DNA from: Stagnimonas sp.
Lineage (GTDB): Bacteria > Pseudomonadota > Gammaproteobacteria > Nevskiales > Nevskiaceae
Assembly (NCBI GenBank): GCA_030696045.1
Contig: JAUYNO010000090.1
Span: 1 to 64,000, forward strand
Length of the DNA: 64,000 nucleotides
Direction of reading: 5' to 3'
In this document: positions 17,424 through 25,369 of the stretch, in pieces
Position numbering within the stretch: position 1 is the first letter of the stretch
How the letters are laid out: every line of letters starts with the position of its first letter
Made by a program: the position numbers and the translations under genes
The notes under the pieces: generated by a model
Seen by the model: the letters and a program-made list of their open reading frames with translations, nothing else
Told to the model about the DNA's origin: nothing
Databases searched by the model: none

Positions 17424-18626
17424 TCAGGGCAGCAGCCGGACTGCCGCCGCCGCGCGCCGCGACTTGGCGCGCGCCGCGTCGATGCTGTCGGCCAGTGCCA
17501 GCGCCACGCCCATGCGGCGCTTGCCGGCGATCTCGGGCTTGCCGAACAGGCGGAGCGCGGTATCCGGCTCGACCAGGGCCTCGGCCACGCCAGCAAAACC
17601 GGGGGCGGTGCTCTCGCCCTCCAGCAACAGGGCGGTGCTGGCAGCCGGCCCCCGGGCGCGGATGTTGGGAATCGGCAGGCCGAGGATGGCGCGCGCGTGC
17701 AGCGCGAACTCGCTCAAGTCCTGCGAGATCAGGGTCACCAGGCCGGTGTCGTGCGGACGCGGGCTGACCTCGCTGAAGATCACCTCGTCGCCGCGCACGA
17801 ACAGCTCGACGCCGAACAGGCCACGACCACCCAGATTGCTGGTGACGGCTTCGGCGATGCGCTCGGCTTCCTTCAGCGCCGCTGCCGACATGGCCTGCGG
17901 CTGCCAGGACTCGCGGTAGTCGCCGTCGATCTGCAGATGACCGATGGGCGCGCAGAAGCTGGTGATCGTTCCGCCCTTGCCATCGCTGTGGCGCACGGTC
18001 AGCAGGGTGATCTCGTAGTCGAACGCGATGAAGCCCTCGGCGATCACCCGGCCGGCACCGGCGCGGCCACCTTGCTGGGCGTAATCCCAGGCCTTGCGGA
18101 TGTCGGCCTGGCTCTTCACCACGCTCTGGCCCTTGCCGGAGCTGGACATCAGCGGCTTCACCACACAGGGAATGCCGACCGCAGCAACCGCCGACTCGAA
18201 CTCCTCGAAGTTGTCGGCGAAGCGATAGGGCGAGGTCGGCAGGCCCAGGGTCTCGGCCGCCAGCCGGCGGATGCCTTCGCGATCCATGGTCAGACGCGCG
18301 GCCCGCGCGGTCGGGATCACGTTCCAGCCCTCGGCTTCCAGTTCCAACAAGGTCGGGGTGTGGATCGCCTCGATCTCGGGGACGACGTAGTGCGGCTTTT
18401 CCTGCTCGACCACCGCGCGCAGCCGGGCGCCGTCCAGCATCGGGAACACATGGCAGCGGTGCGCCACCTGCATCGCCGGGGCATTGGCGTAGCGGTCGCA
18501 GGCGATCACCTCCACCCCCAGGCGCTGCAACTCGATCACCACCTCCTTGCCCAGCTCGCCGGAACCGAGAAAGAGAACGCGAAGGGCGTTGGCGGCGAGC
18601 GGGGTGCCGAAGGAGGCTGGAGTCAT
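17424..18626 (-). CDS. purT: Formate-dependent GAR transformylase
   Basis: The 400-residue ATP-grasp enzyme makes formylglycinamide ribonucleotide from formate, ATP and GAR, a folate-free step of purine synthesis. The N-terminal motif [20 protein letters not shown], then [17 protein letters not shown] (ATP-binding loop) and [17 protein letters not shown] are diagnostic. The start at 18626 (MTPASFGTP) gives the usual length of about 390-400. The upstream barrel gene stops 8 bp before it, so the two are probably co-transcribed. No purN is seen in this window. Confidence 0.97.
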   Translation of the reverse strand: MTPASFGTPLAANALRVLFLGSGELGKEVVIELQRLGVEVIACDRYANAPAMQVAHRCHVFPMLDGARLRAVVEQEKPHYVVPEIEAIHTPTLLELEAEGWNVIPTARAARLTMDREGIRRLAAETLGLPTSPYRFADNFEEFESAVAAVGIPCVVKPLMSSSGKGQSVVKSQADIRKAWDYAQQGGRAGAGRVIAEGFIAFDYEITLLTVRHSDGKGGTITSFCAPIGHLQIDGDYRESWQPQAMSAAALKEAERIAEAVTSNLGGRGLFGVELFVRGDEVIFSEVSPRPHDTGLVTLISQDLSEFALHARAILGLPIPNIRARGPAASTALLLEGESTAPGFAGVAEALVEPDTALRLFGKPEIAGKRRMGVALALADSIDAARAKSRRAAAAVRLLP

Positions 18627-18633
18627 CGGGTAC

Positions 18634-19227
18634 TCAATAGATGAGGCGGATACCGATAGTTTGCAGGTCTTCCGACACCTGTTGATAGAGCACTTCCACC
18701 GCCGCCGTTTCCTGGCCGAAGCGGAAGCCGATGCCGCCGCCGTAGCTGAAACCGCCACGGCCGTGTTCCTCGATCTCATCAATGCTGGTCAGGCTCAGGC
18801 TGTAGCCAGCCTGGCCCAGGCCGTAGAAGCGGCCGGGGGTGCGGTAGGTGGCGAGCAGGCTGAAGTTCTGGCTGGCGAAGTCATCCGGGTCGCTGGTGCA
18901 CTTGCCGCAGTCGGTGGTGCCGCCGCCACCGATGACGCCGCCGGTGGAACTAGGTACGCCCTCGTTCTTGCCGGGCGAGACGCTGATCGAGATGTTCAGC
19001 TCCGCAGCCAGGCTGCCCCACTTCTGGTTCGGAATGATGCGGAAGCCGCCGATGGCGTCGAGGTTGATGGCGTCCTTGAGATTGTCGTAGTCGGTGCTCA
19101 CCTGGGAGCCGCCCAGGCCGGTATAGGTGGCGGAGGAGAATTGCCGTGCGACCTGGGCCTGGGCCGGCAGGGCGGTTAGCAGGGGCAGCAGCAACAAGGC
19201 CGGGCGCAGAGCGGAAATGCGGGACAT
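18634..19227 (-). CDS. Predicted outer-membrane beta-barrel protein
   Basis: The 197-residue protein has a signal peptide at 1-24 (LLTALPAQA), then alternating hydrophobic/polar strands ([84 protein letters not shown]). It ends in aromatic Tyr (IGIRLIY), as outer-membrane barrels do. A Gly/Thr loop holds two Cys ([10 protein letters not shown], near residues 105-115) that could form a disulphide. The size fits an 8-stranded OmpA/OmpW-like barrel. The operon link to purT is positional only. Confidence 0.72.
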   Translation of the reverse strand: MSRISALRPALLLLPLLTALPAQAQVARQFSSATYTGLGGSQVSTDYDNLKDAINLDAIGGFRIIPNQKWGSLAAELNISISVSPGKNEGVPSSTGGVIGGGGTTDCGKCTSDPDDFASQNFSLLATYRTPGRFYGLGQAGYSLSLTSIDEIEEHGRGGFSYGGGIGFRFGQETAAVEVLYQQVSEDLQTIGIRLIY

Positions 19228-19398
19228 GTCGAGTCTCGGTAAAAACGGATTGAATGGGACTAAAGTTAACGCAGGCGGCGGCTCCCAGCCGACTGGACCT
19301 GGAGTTAATTACGCATTCAGGCCGGCCCCGGATAGTCAGCTCACATCCGGCTCGTGCTGAACGGCGACCCGCCCCGCTTCAGTCACAGGAGGTCCATC

Positions 19399-19833
19399 AT
19401 GAAAACAAGAACGCTACTGGCCGCCGCATTCCTCACCCTGCCGGTCCTGGCCAGTGCCCAGGTCGGCGTCTCGATCAGCATCGGCGAGCCCGGCTTCTAC
19501 GGCCACATCGACATCGGCGACTATCCCGCGCCGCGGCTGATCTACGCCGAGCCCCTGATCGTTGAGCGGGTCCGGGTGCGTCCAGCGCCGATGTACCTGC
19601 GCGTACCGCCGGGCCACGCCCGACACTGGAATCAGCACTGCCACGAATACGGCGCCTGTGCGCGACCGGTCTATTTCGTCCAGGACGACTGGTACCAACA
19701 GGTCTACGCTCCCCGGTACCGGGAACGCCATGGCCGCCGCGACCAGCATCGTGACAACGACCATCACGACAACGACCAGGGTCATGACCGCGGTCACGAC
19801 AAGGGCAAGGGCAAGGGCCACGACAAGCACTGA
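19399..19833 (+). CDS. Small secreted protein with His/Asp/Lys-rich tail
   Basis: This 144-residue protein starts after a strong RBS (ACAGGAGG). Signal peptide at 1-20 (VLASA). The middle (residues 21-95) has a VGVSISIGEPGFYGHIDIGDYP segment and a PPGHARHWNQHCHEYGACARPVYFV segment with two Cys, a pattern common in small periplasmic proteins annotated as hypothetical. Residues ~100-144 are almost entirely His, Asp, Arg, Gly and Lys, in repeats such as HDNDQGHDRGHDKGKGKG. That tail could bind divalent metal or be intrinsically disordered (inference). Confidence 0.78.
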   Translation: MKTRTLLAAAFLTLPVLASAQVGVSISIGEPGFYGHIDIGDYPAPRLIYAEPLIVERVRVRPAPMYLRVPPGHARHWNQHCHEYGACARPVYFVQDDWYQQVYAPRYRERHGRRDQHRDNDHHDNDQGHDRGHDKGKGKGHDKH

Positions 19834-19923
19834 AGCCCAGGCCGGAGTCGCCATGAAATATGCCGGCGCCCGGCCCCGGCACGGTCACGCTGGAGGGATA
19901 ATGTGAGGGCATAAGGAGCCTCC

Positions 19924-21372
19924 ATGCCCTCGTCTTCCCTCAGCCACAGCCAGCGCCGCACCAAGATCGTCGCCACCCTCGGCCCCGCCACCGATGCCCC
20001 GGGCGTACTGCACGCCCTGGTCGCCGCCGGGGCCGATGTCATGCGCATCAATTTCAGCCACGGCAGCGCCGAGGAACACGCCCGGCGCATCTGGCTGGTG
20101 CGCGAAGCCGCCGCGCAGCTGGGCCGCGACGTCGGCATCCTGGCGGATCTGCAGGGGCCAAAAATCCGTATCGAATCCTTCGCCAAGGGCCCGGTGGAGC
20201 TGCGTGACGGCATGCCGTTCGCGCTCGACACCGCGCTCGGCAAGGCCGCCGGCGACGAGACCGTGGTCGGCTGCGCCTACCAGCGCCTGCCGCACGACGT
20301 GTTCCCGGGCGACACCCTGCTGCTCAACGACGGCGCCATCGCCATGCAGGTCCAGAAGGTCGCGGGCAGCCGCATCGACTGCCTGGTCACCCAGGGCGGG
20401 CTGCTGAGCAACCGCAAGGGCATCAACAAGCTCGGTGGCGGGCTGTCGGCCGCCGCCCTGACCGAGGAAGACAAGGCCAACATCCGCCTTGCCGCCAGCT
20501 GGGACGTGGATTTTCTCGCGGTGTCCTTCCCGCGCTCGGCGGCCGACATGCACGAGGCCCGCAATCTGATGCGCGAGGCCGGCGGCCATGCCCAGCTGGT
20601 GGCCAAGATCGAGCGCGCCGAGGCGCTGACCAACCTGGAGCAGATCGTCCAGGCCAGCGACGCGGTGATGGTGGCGCGCGGCGACCTGGGCGTGGAGATC
20701 GGCGATGCCGAACTGCCGGGCTGGCAGAAGAAGATCATCGCCGCCGGCCGCGAGGGCAACAAGATGGTGATTACCGCGACCCAGATGATGGAGTCGATGA
20801 TCACCAACCCGATGCCCACCCGTGCCGAGGTGCTGGACGTCGCCAACGCCGTCATTGACGGCACCGACGCGGTGATGCTCTCGGCCGAAACCGCCAGCGG
20901 CAAATACCCGGTGAAGGTGATCGAGACCATGGTGCGGGTGGTGCTGGGTGCCGAATCGCATCCGGTGCCGGACATCAACAGCGGCGACTCGCACTTCAAG
21001 CGCATTGACGAGGCGGTGGCGATGGCCACTGCCTGGACCGCCCGGCGCATGCACGCGCAGGCGATCCTGGCGATGACCGAATCCGGCAACTCGCCGCTGA
21101 TGATGAGCCGCGTCGAGCGCTACATCCCGATCTACGCCCTGACCCGTTACGACCGCACCCGCCGCCGCATGTCGCTGTGCCGGGGCGTCTACCCGGTGCT
21201 GTTCGCGCCCAGCTCGCTCGATGGCCTGGTCACGGTGCGCGAGGCGGTGGAGGCACTCAAGCAGCGCGGCCTGGTCAAGGACGGTGACCGGGTGCTGATC
21301 ACCAAGGGCGACTTCAACGGCTCCGGCGGCACCAATGCGATGAAGATCGTCACGGTCGGCGCGCTGGCCTAG
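19924..21372 (+). CDS. pyk: Pyruvate kinase
   Basis: The 482-residue enzyme converts phosphoenolpyruvate and ADP to pyruvate and ATP. Family motifs are intact: RRTKIVATLGPAT at the N-terminus, MRINFSHGSAEEH, LQGPKIRI, the active-site KIERAEAL (catalytic Lys), VMVARGDLGVEI (metal Glu/Asp), ATQMMESMITNPMPTRAEV, and the C-terminal allosteric domain (ITKGDFNGSGGTNAMKIVTVG). Preceded by AAGGAG. Monocistronic by spacing. Confidence 0.97.
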   Translation: MPSSSLSHSQRRTKIVATLGPATDAPGVLHALVAAGADVMRINFSHGSAEEHARRIWLVREAAAQLGRDVGILADLQGPKIRIESFAKGPVELRDGMPFALDTALGKAAGDETVVGCAYQRLPHDVFPGDTLLLNDGAIAMQVQKVAGSRIDCLVTQGGLLSNRKGINKLGGGLSAAALTEEDKANIRLAASWDVDFLAVSFPRSAADMHEARNLMREAGGHAQLVAKIERAEALTNLEQIVQASDAVMVARGDLGVEIGDAELPGWQKKIIAAGREGNKMVITATQMMESMITNPMPTRAEVLDVANAVIDGTDAVMLSAETASGKYPVKVIETMVRVVLGAESHPVPDINSGDSHFKRIDEAVAMATAWTARRMHAQAILAMTESGNSPLMMSRVERYIPIYALTRYDRTRRRMSLCRGVYPVLFAPSSLDGLVTVREAVEALKQRGLVKDGDRVLITKGDFNGSGGTNAMKIVTVGALA

Positions 21373-21435
21373 GCGGGTGCCGCGCGCCAGCCGGCAACAG
21401 GACTAAGCTGCGGGTCACCGACGCCGAGCCCGGTC

Positions 21436-21867
21436 ATGACCACCAAGAATGCCTCACCTGACGCCAAAACCGTCATGGCCCACAAGCCCGGGCCCGAGGT
21501 CGACGCCTTCATGGCCGCGCTCGCGCGCCCGGACCAGGCCGCTATCGCGGAGCTGCGGCGGCTGATCCTGGAGGCTGACCCGCGCGTTCACGAGGGCATC
21601 AAGTGGAATGCGCCGAGCTTCCACTATCGGGACTGGTTCGCCACCGTGCACCTGCGCGCCAAGGACGGTCTGCAACTGATCTTCCACCTGGGTGCGAAAC
21701 CGAAGCAGCAGGATGCCCGGGCGGCAGCGCTGCCGGCCGCTGCCGGACTGAACATCCAGTGGCTGGCGAAGGATCGCTGCCTACTGAAATTCGCCAACCT
21801 GGACGAACTGAGGCGCCATCAGGAGACGCTGCAGGAATTCGTCCGTCAGTGGCTCGGGCTGCTCTGA
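21436..21867 (+). CDS. DUF1801 protein
   Basis: The 143-residue cytoplasmic protein has a DUF1801 (YdhG-like) domain: VDAFMAALARPDQAAIAELRRLILEADPRVHEGIKWNAPSFHY, then a LQLIFHLGAKPK strand. The W-N-A-P-S-F motif is typical of the family. Its function is unproven; structural relatives bind small ligands. It follows pyk by 63 bp on the same strand and could be read through from it. Confidence 0.85.
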   Translation: MTTKNASPDAKTVMAHKPGPEVDAFMAALARPDQAAIAELRRLILEADPRVHEGIKWNAPSFHYRDWFATVHLRAKDGLQLIFHLGAKPKQQDARAAALPAAAGLNIQWLAKDRCLLKFANLDELRRHQETLQEFVRQWLGLL

Positions 21868-22023
21868 GACCGTGAACGCGAGACGCTGCGCCGGGCAGCA
21901 ATGACCTTGACCCCTGCTCGTCGTGGCCTGCCTGTTGCGTCGGAATCGGCAGGGACCGGGCCGGTCACGATGCCGCCTTCGATCCCGGCTTATGCTCCGC
22001 CCACTGCTCGCCAAGGACATTCC

Positions 22024-22245
22024 ATGAACCGATCCGCGCTGATGCTGTTGCTGCTCGCCACCGCCCTGCCGGCCGTCGCCGCCAAGCCCTGCGAGGAGCT
22101 GAAGGCGGAGATCACCGGCAAGCTGGAAGCCAAGAAAGTCGCCGGCTATACGCTGGAAATCGTGGCCGCCGCCGAGGTGGGCGAACGCAAGGTGGTCGGC
22201 AGCTGCGAGGCGGGCAGCAAGAAGATCGTCTACTCCCGCAAGTAG
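22024..22245 (+). CDS. DUF1161 small periplasmic protein
   Basis: This 73-residue protein has a signal peptide at 1-20 (LPAVAA). The DUF1161 pattern is clear: KPCEELKAEITGKLEAKKVAGYTLEIV, then VVGSCEAGSKKIVYSR, with two Cys likely to pair in the periplasm. Function unknown. It is the first of four genes with overlapping start/stop codons; its TAG shares one base with the GTG of the next gene. Confidence 0.88.
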   Translation: MNRSALMLLLLATALPAVAAKPCEELKAEITGKLEAKKVAGYTLEIVAAAEVGERKVVGSCEAGSKKIVYSRK

Positions 22246-22784
22246 TGACTGCCGCCGCGCCGACGGTGCTGGAAACCGCACGTCTGCGACTGCGCCGGCT
22301 CGATCTCGGCGACGCGCCCTTCATCCTGCGGCTGGTCAACGAGCCGTCCTGGCTGCGCTATATCGGCGATCGTGGCGTGCGCGACCTCGACGGCGCGCGC
22401 GACTACATCGCGAACGGCCCGCTGGCGATGTATGCGCGCCTCGGCTACGGGCTCTGGCTGGTGGAGCGGAAGGACGACGGCCTGCCGCTCGGGCAGTGCG
22501 GCCTACTGAAGCGGGACCGCCTCGAACACCCGGATATCGGGTTCGCCTTCGCCCCTGCCTACTGGGGCCAGGGCTATGCCCGCGAAGCAGCTGCGGCGAC
22601 CCTGGACTACGGACATGGCGCACTCGGCATGGAGGAGATCCAGGCCATCACCTCGCTCGACAACGCGGCCTCGATAGGACTGCTGAGCGCGCTCGGCTTT
22701 GCCTATCAGCGCCAGATCGAGCTGGCCCCTGGCGACCCGGTTAAGCTGTTCTCACACAAGAACAATGCAGAGGAGCCCACATGA
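22245..22784 (+). CDS. GNAT acetyltransferase, RimJ/RimL-like
   Basis: The 179-residue protein has the opening LETARLRLRRLDLGDAPFILRLVNEPSWLRYIGDRGV, the family-wide entry strand of RimJ/RimL-type enzymes, then the acetyl-CoA loop IGFAFAPAYWGQGYAREAAAATLDYG and the late motif TSLDNAASIGLLSALGFAYQ. GTG start at 22245, overlapping the previous stop by one base. Its own stop overlaps the DUF1304 ATG (ATGA). It may acetylate a protein N-terminus or a small amine; no partner shows which. Confidence 0.88.
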   Translation: MTAAAPTVLETARLRLRRLDLGDAPFILRLVNEPSWLRYIGDRGVRDLDGARDYIANGPLAMYARLGYGLWLVERKDDGLPLGQCGLLKRDRLEHPDIGFAFAPAYWGQGYAREAAAATLDYGHGALGMEEIQAITSLDNAASIGLLSALGFAYQRQIELAPGDPVKLFSHKNNAEEPT

Positions 22785-23131
22785 TCGCCAATGTCTTCGT
22801 CGCCCTGGTCGCGCTGCTGCACATCTACTTCCTGATCCTGGAGATGTTCCTCTGGGATACGCCCTACGGCCGCAAGACCTTCAAGCTGACGCCCGAATTC
22901 TCGGCCGCCTCGAAGGCGCTGGCGGCGAACCAGGGCCTGTACAACGGCTTTCTCGCGGCGGGCCTGTTCTGGGGCCTGCTGCTGGGCCCGGCCGGACTGG
23001 CGATAAAGGTCTTCTTCCTCGGCTGCGTTATTGTCGCCGGCGTCTACGGCGCCGCGACGGTCGGCAAGAAAATCCTGTTCGTGCAGGCGCTGCCGGCCGC
23101 CATCGCTCTGGCGCTGGTGCTGCTGGCTTGA
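22781..23131 (+). CDS. DUF1304 membrane protein
   Basis: The 116-residue inner-membrane protein has four hydrophobic helices and the DUF1304 signature: LLHIYFLILEMFLWDTPYGRKTF near the N-terminus, then ANQGLYNGFLAAGLFWGLL. The family is widespread and uncharacterised. It is translationally coupled to both neighbours: ATGA with the GNAT gene and TGATG with the DUF5329 gene. Confidence 0.9.
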   Translation: MIANVFVALVALLHIYFLILEMFLWDTPYGRKTFKLTPEFSAASKALAANQGLYNGFLAAGLFWGLLLGPAGLAIKVFFLGCVIVAGVYGAATVGKKILFVQALPAAIALALVLLA

Positions 23132-23484
23132 TGCGGCGCGGTCGCTGGGCCGGTCTGGCGCTGCTGCTGTGTGCGGCCGGCCATGCCGCGTCGGACACCA
23201 GCGCCGAGGTGGCGCAACTGCTATCGCAGCTCGCCAGTTCCGGTTGCGAATTCCAGCGCAACGGCGAATGGCACGATGGCCCCGCCGCCCGCGCCCATCT
23301 GGAGCGGAAGTACGCCTACCTGCTGAAAAAGAACCTGGTCGCCAGCACCGAGGATTTCATCGAACGCGGGGCCAGCCGCAGCAGTGCCAGCGGCCAGCCC
23401 TACCAGGTCCGCTGCGGCGCCGAAACCAGCGCCAGCGGCGCCTGGTTGCGGGCGGCGCTGGCGCGGTTGCGCGCCCGGCGCTAG
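23131..23484 (+). CDS. DUF5329-like periplasmic protein
   Basis: This 117-residue protein has a signal peptide at 1-20 (LLLCAAGHAA). The mature part EVAQLLSQLASSGCEFQRNGEWHDGPAARAHLERKYAYLLKK, followed by EDFIERGASRSSASGQPYQVRCG, matches the DUF5329 pattern with two Cys. Function unknown. The start codon shares its A with the DUF1304 stop. Its stop codon lies inside the left arm of the 172-bp palindromic element, so its last residues may have been set by that insertion. Confidence 0.82.
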   Translation: MRRGRWAGLALLLCAAGHAASDTSAEVAQLLSQLASSGCEFQRNGEWHDGPAARAHLERKYAYLLKKNLVASTEDFIERGASRSSASGQPYQVRCGAETSASGAWLRAALARLRARR

Positions 23485-23650
23485 TGCAGGGCGTCTGACA
23501 GATCGTTAGCGCCTGGCGGCGTCTTTTGGCACGGCTCGGCGTTGCGCGGACTCGCGGTAGAGCCCGCTACCGCGTCCTCCGCGCGCCTTGATCCGCGCCA
23601 AAAGCCGCTCGCCATCCATCTAACGCTCCGTCAGACGCCCCGCACTAGCG
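23479..23650. repeat. 172-bp palindromic, MITE-like element
   Basis: The two 31-bp ends (23479-23509 and 23620-23650) are inverted copies with 28 of 31 positions matching (CGCTAGTGC..GGGCGTCTGAC). Nested inner pairs continue to the centre: CTTTTGGC/GCCAAAAG and CGCGGTAG/CTACCGCG around 23553-23574. The whole unit can fold into one long hairpin. There is no reading frame or T-run. Both flanking convergent genes use a TAG located in these arms as their stop codon. Confidence 0.8.
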
Positions 23651-25132
23651 CGCGGGTTTGCGGGCAGGCGGCCTTGCCTTCGCCGCAGGCTTCGGCTTCG
23701 GCTTGGCTTTCGCGACCGCCTTCCGGGCTTGCGGCTCGGGCGTCGGAGCGGGCGCCTTCACCGCCGGCGGCGCTGCAATGCCCACCGCCAGCTCAAGCTC
23801 AGTCAGGGCGTCGCGCGAGTAGACGGCGAGTCGCTGCAGGCTGGGAATCGCGTCGCGGCAGCCGAGGAAGCCCAGCGCAATGCGGTCGGAATAGCCGACC
23901 AGGGTGATGTTGAGGGCGTAACCGTCGAACAGGAAGGACACCGGGTACATGGCTTCGAGTTCGGCGCCCATCAGGTACAGCCGCTCCTTCGACAGCACCA
24001 CGTTGGACACCACCACGTTGAAGAACGGCGGCATCTTCGGCAGCAGGCCAGTCATCTGCCCGAGCAGCAGCGGCGTGATGCCGAGCAGGGCGAACTGCAT
24101 CTGCGCCTCGTAGGGCATGCCGCCGACCTCATCCTTGCCGCGCACGGTGACGCGGCGGATCAGTTCTAGCCGCGCTTTCGGATCATCGAGGTGGGTCCCC
24201 ATCGGCACCACGAAGCCGGCGGCGGCGGTGCCCATCTGGCCGTCATTGCGCTTGAGCGCCATCGGCACCGAGGCCAGCAGGGGCTTGTCGGGCAGCGCCT
24301 GCAGCTCCAGCAGGTAGCGGCGGATGGTGCCGCCGACCACGGCCAGCATGACGTCGTTGGCGGTGGCTCCGGCGGCGGCGGCGATGGCCTTGATGCGCGG
24401 CAGCTCCAGGATCTGGGTGCCGAGGCGACGCTGCTGCGACACCGGCACGTTGAAGCGACTGCGCGGCGTCGACAGCGCGGCGCGGGCGCTGCTGTCCTCG
24501 CCCTGCAGCATCTTCGCCATGGTCTTGGCCAGCTCGCGCAGGCCGCGCGCCTGATCGGCGGCGGCAGCCACCGGCCGGCGCAGCGCCTCCCACCAGTTGC
24601 GCGGCTCGCGCTCCGGCCGTGGCGGCTTGGCGGCGAGGATCCAGGGGCCCGGGGTATCGCGATTGGCGGGGTCGCGTGATAGCCAGGTCTGCACCATGCG
24701 CATCGCGCCCATGCCGTCGATGGCGCAGTGGTGGGCCTTGAAGTAGAGCGCGAAGCGATTGCCCTCGAGGCCTTCAATCAGGTGGCATTCCCACAACGGC
24801 CGCGACAGATCGAGCGGATGTGAATGCAGGCGCGCCACCAGCTGGCCCAGCTCACGCTCGCCGCCGGGGAACGGCAGCGCCGAGTGCCGCAGGTGGTAGT
24901 CCATCTCCAGCGTCGCCTCGACCCAGGCCGGGGCGAGCTTGCCGCGCGCCAGCTTGTAGCCGAAGGGTTCGGGCATGAACGGCTTCTCGCGCATCCGCAG
25001 CATCAGCTTGCGCACGAAATCCGGCGGCGCGCCCTCTGGCAGGCGGAAGGTCATCATCGCGCCGACATGCATGGGCGTGCGCTTGGACTCCATGCGCAGG
25101 AAGGCGGCGTCAATCGGGCTCAGGTACTTCAT
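23645..25132 (-). CDS. WS/DGAT family acyltransferase (wax ester synthase / diacylglycerol acyltransferase)
   Basis: This 495-residue enzyme makes wax esters or triacylglycerol from acyl-CoA and an alcohol or diacylglycerol. The active-site motif HHCAIDG is at residues 134-140, preceded by PLWECHLIEGL, and NDVMLAVVGGTIR follows in the second half. The WS/DGAT C-terminal part includes NVVVSNV. The final ~40 residues are a Lys/Ala/Pro-rich tail (KAKPKPKPAAKARPPARKP), odd for the family and possibly a nucleic-acid- or membrane-surface-binding extension. Divergent from the DUF1302 pair. RBS GAGGAGAG precedes the ATG. Confidence 0.9.
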   Translation of the reverse strand: MKYLSPIDAAFLRMESKRTPMHVGAMMTFRLPEGAPPDFVRKLMLRMREKPFMPEPFGYKLARGKLAPAWVEATLEMDYHLRHSALPFPGGERELGQLVARLHSHPLDLSRPLWECHLIEGLEGNRFALYFKAHHCAIDGMGAMRMVQTWLSRDPANRDTPGPWILAAKPPRPEREPRNWWEALRRPVAAAADQARGLRELAKTMAKMLQGEDSSARAALSTPRSRFNVPVSQQRRLGTQILELPRIKAIAAAAGATANDVMLAVVGGTIRRYLLELQALPDKPLLASVPMALKRNDGQMGTAAAGFVVPMGTHLDDPKARLELIRRVTVRGKDEVGGMPYEAQMQFALLGITPLLLGQMTGLLPKMPPFFNVVVSNVVLSKERLYLMGAELEAMYPVSFLFDGYALNITLVGYSDRIALGFLGCRDAIPSLQRLAVYSRDALTELELAVGIAAPPAVKAPAPTPEPQARKAVAKAKPKPKPAAKARPPARKPAR

Positions 25133-25369
25133 GGCTCTCTCCTCGTTTGCGGCGATCCGTCGCCATGGGCCGCGGCCGCTTGTTCTGCCGCATACGGTGC
25201 ATGAGTTTGGCTGGCCTCGCCAGTCAGCAGCTGCGGCGCCGGGGCGCCAATCCTGACGCTCTAATCAATTCGGGTGAGGTTGCGGTGGGGGGCGCTCACC
25301 TAGGGTGTAGGCGCATAAAAACAGACAGTCGAGATTGACTCGACCATAAGCGCATAAGAGGAGACAAAC

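Noticed and set aside
23479-23650. Integron attC site between convergent genes
   Set aside because: GTTAG and CTAAC motifs are present, but in the reverse order to an attC (GTTAG left, CTAAC right), and there is no integrase or cassette array.
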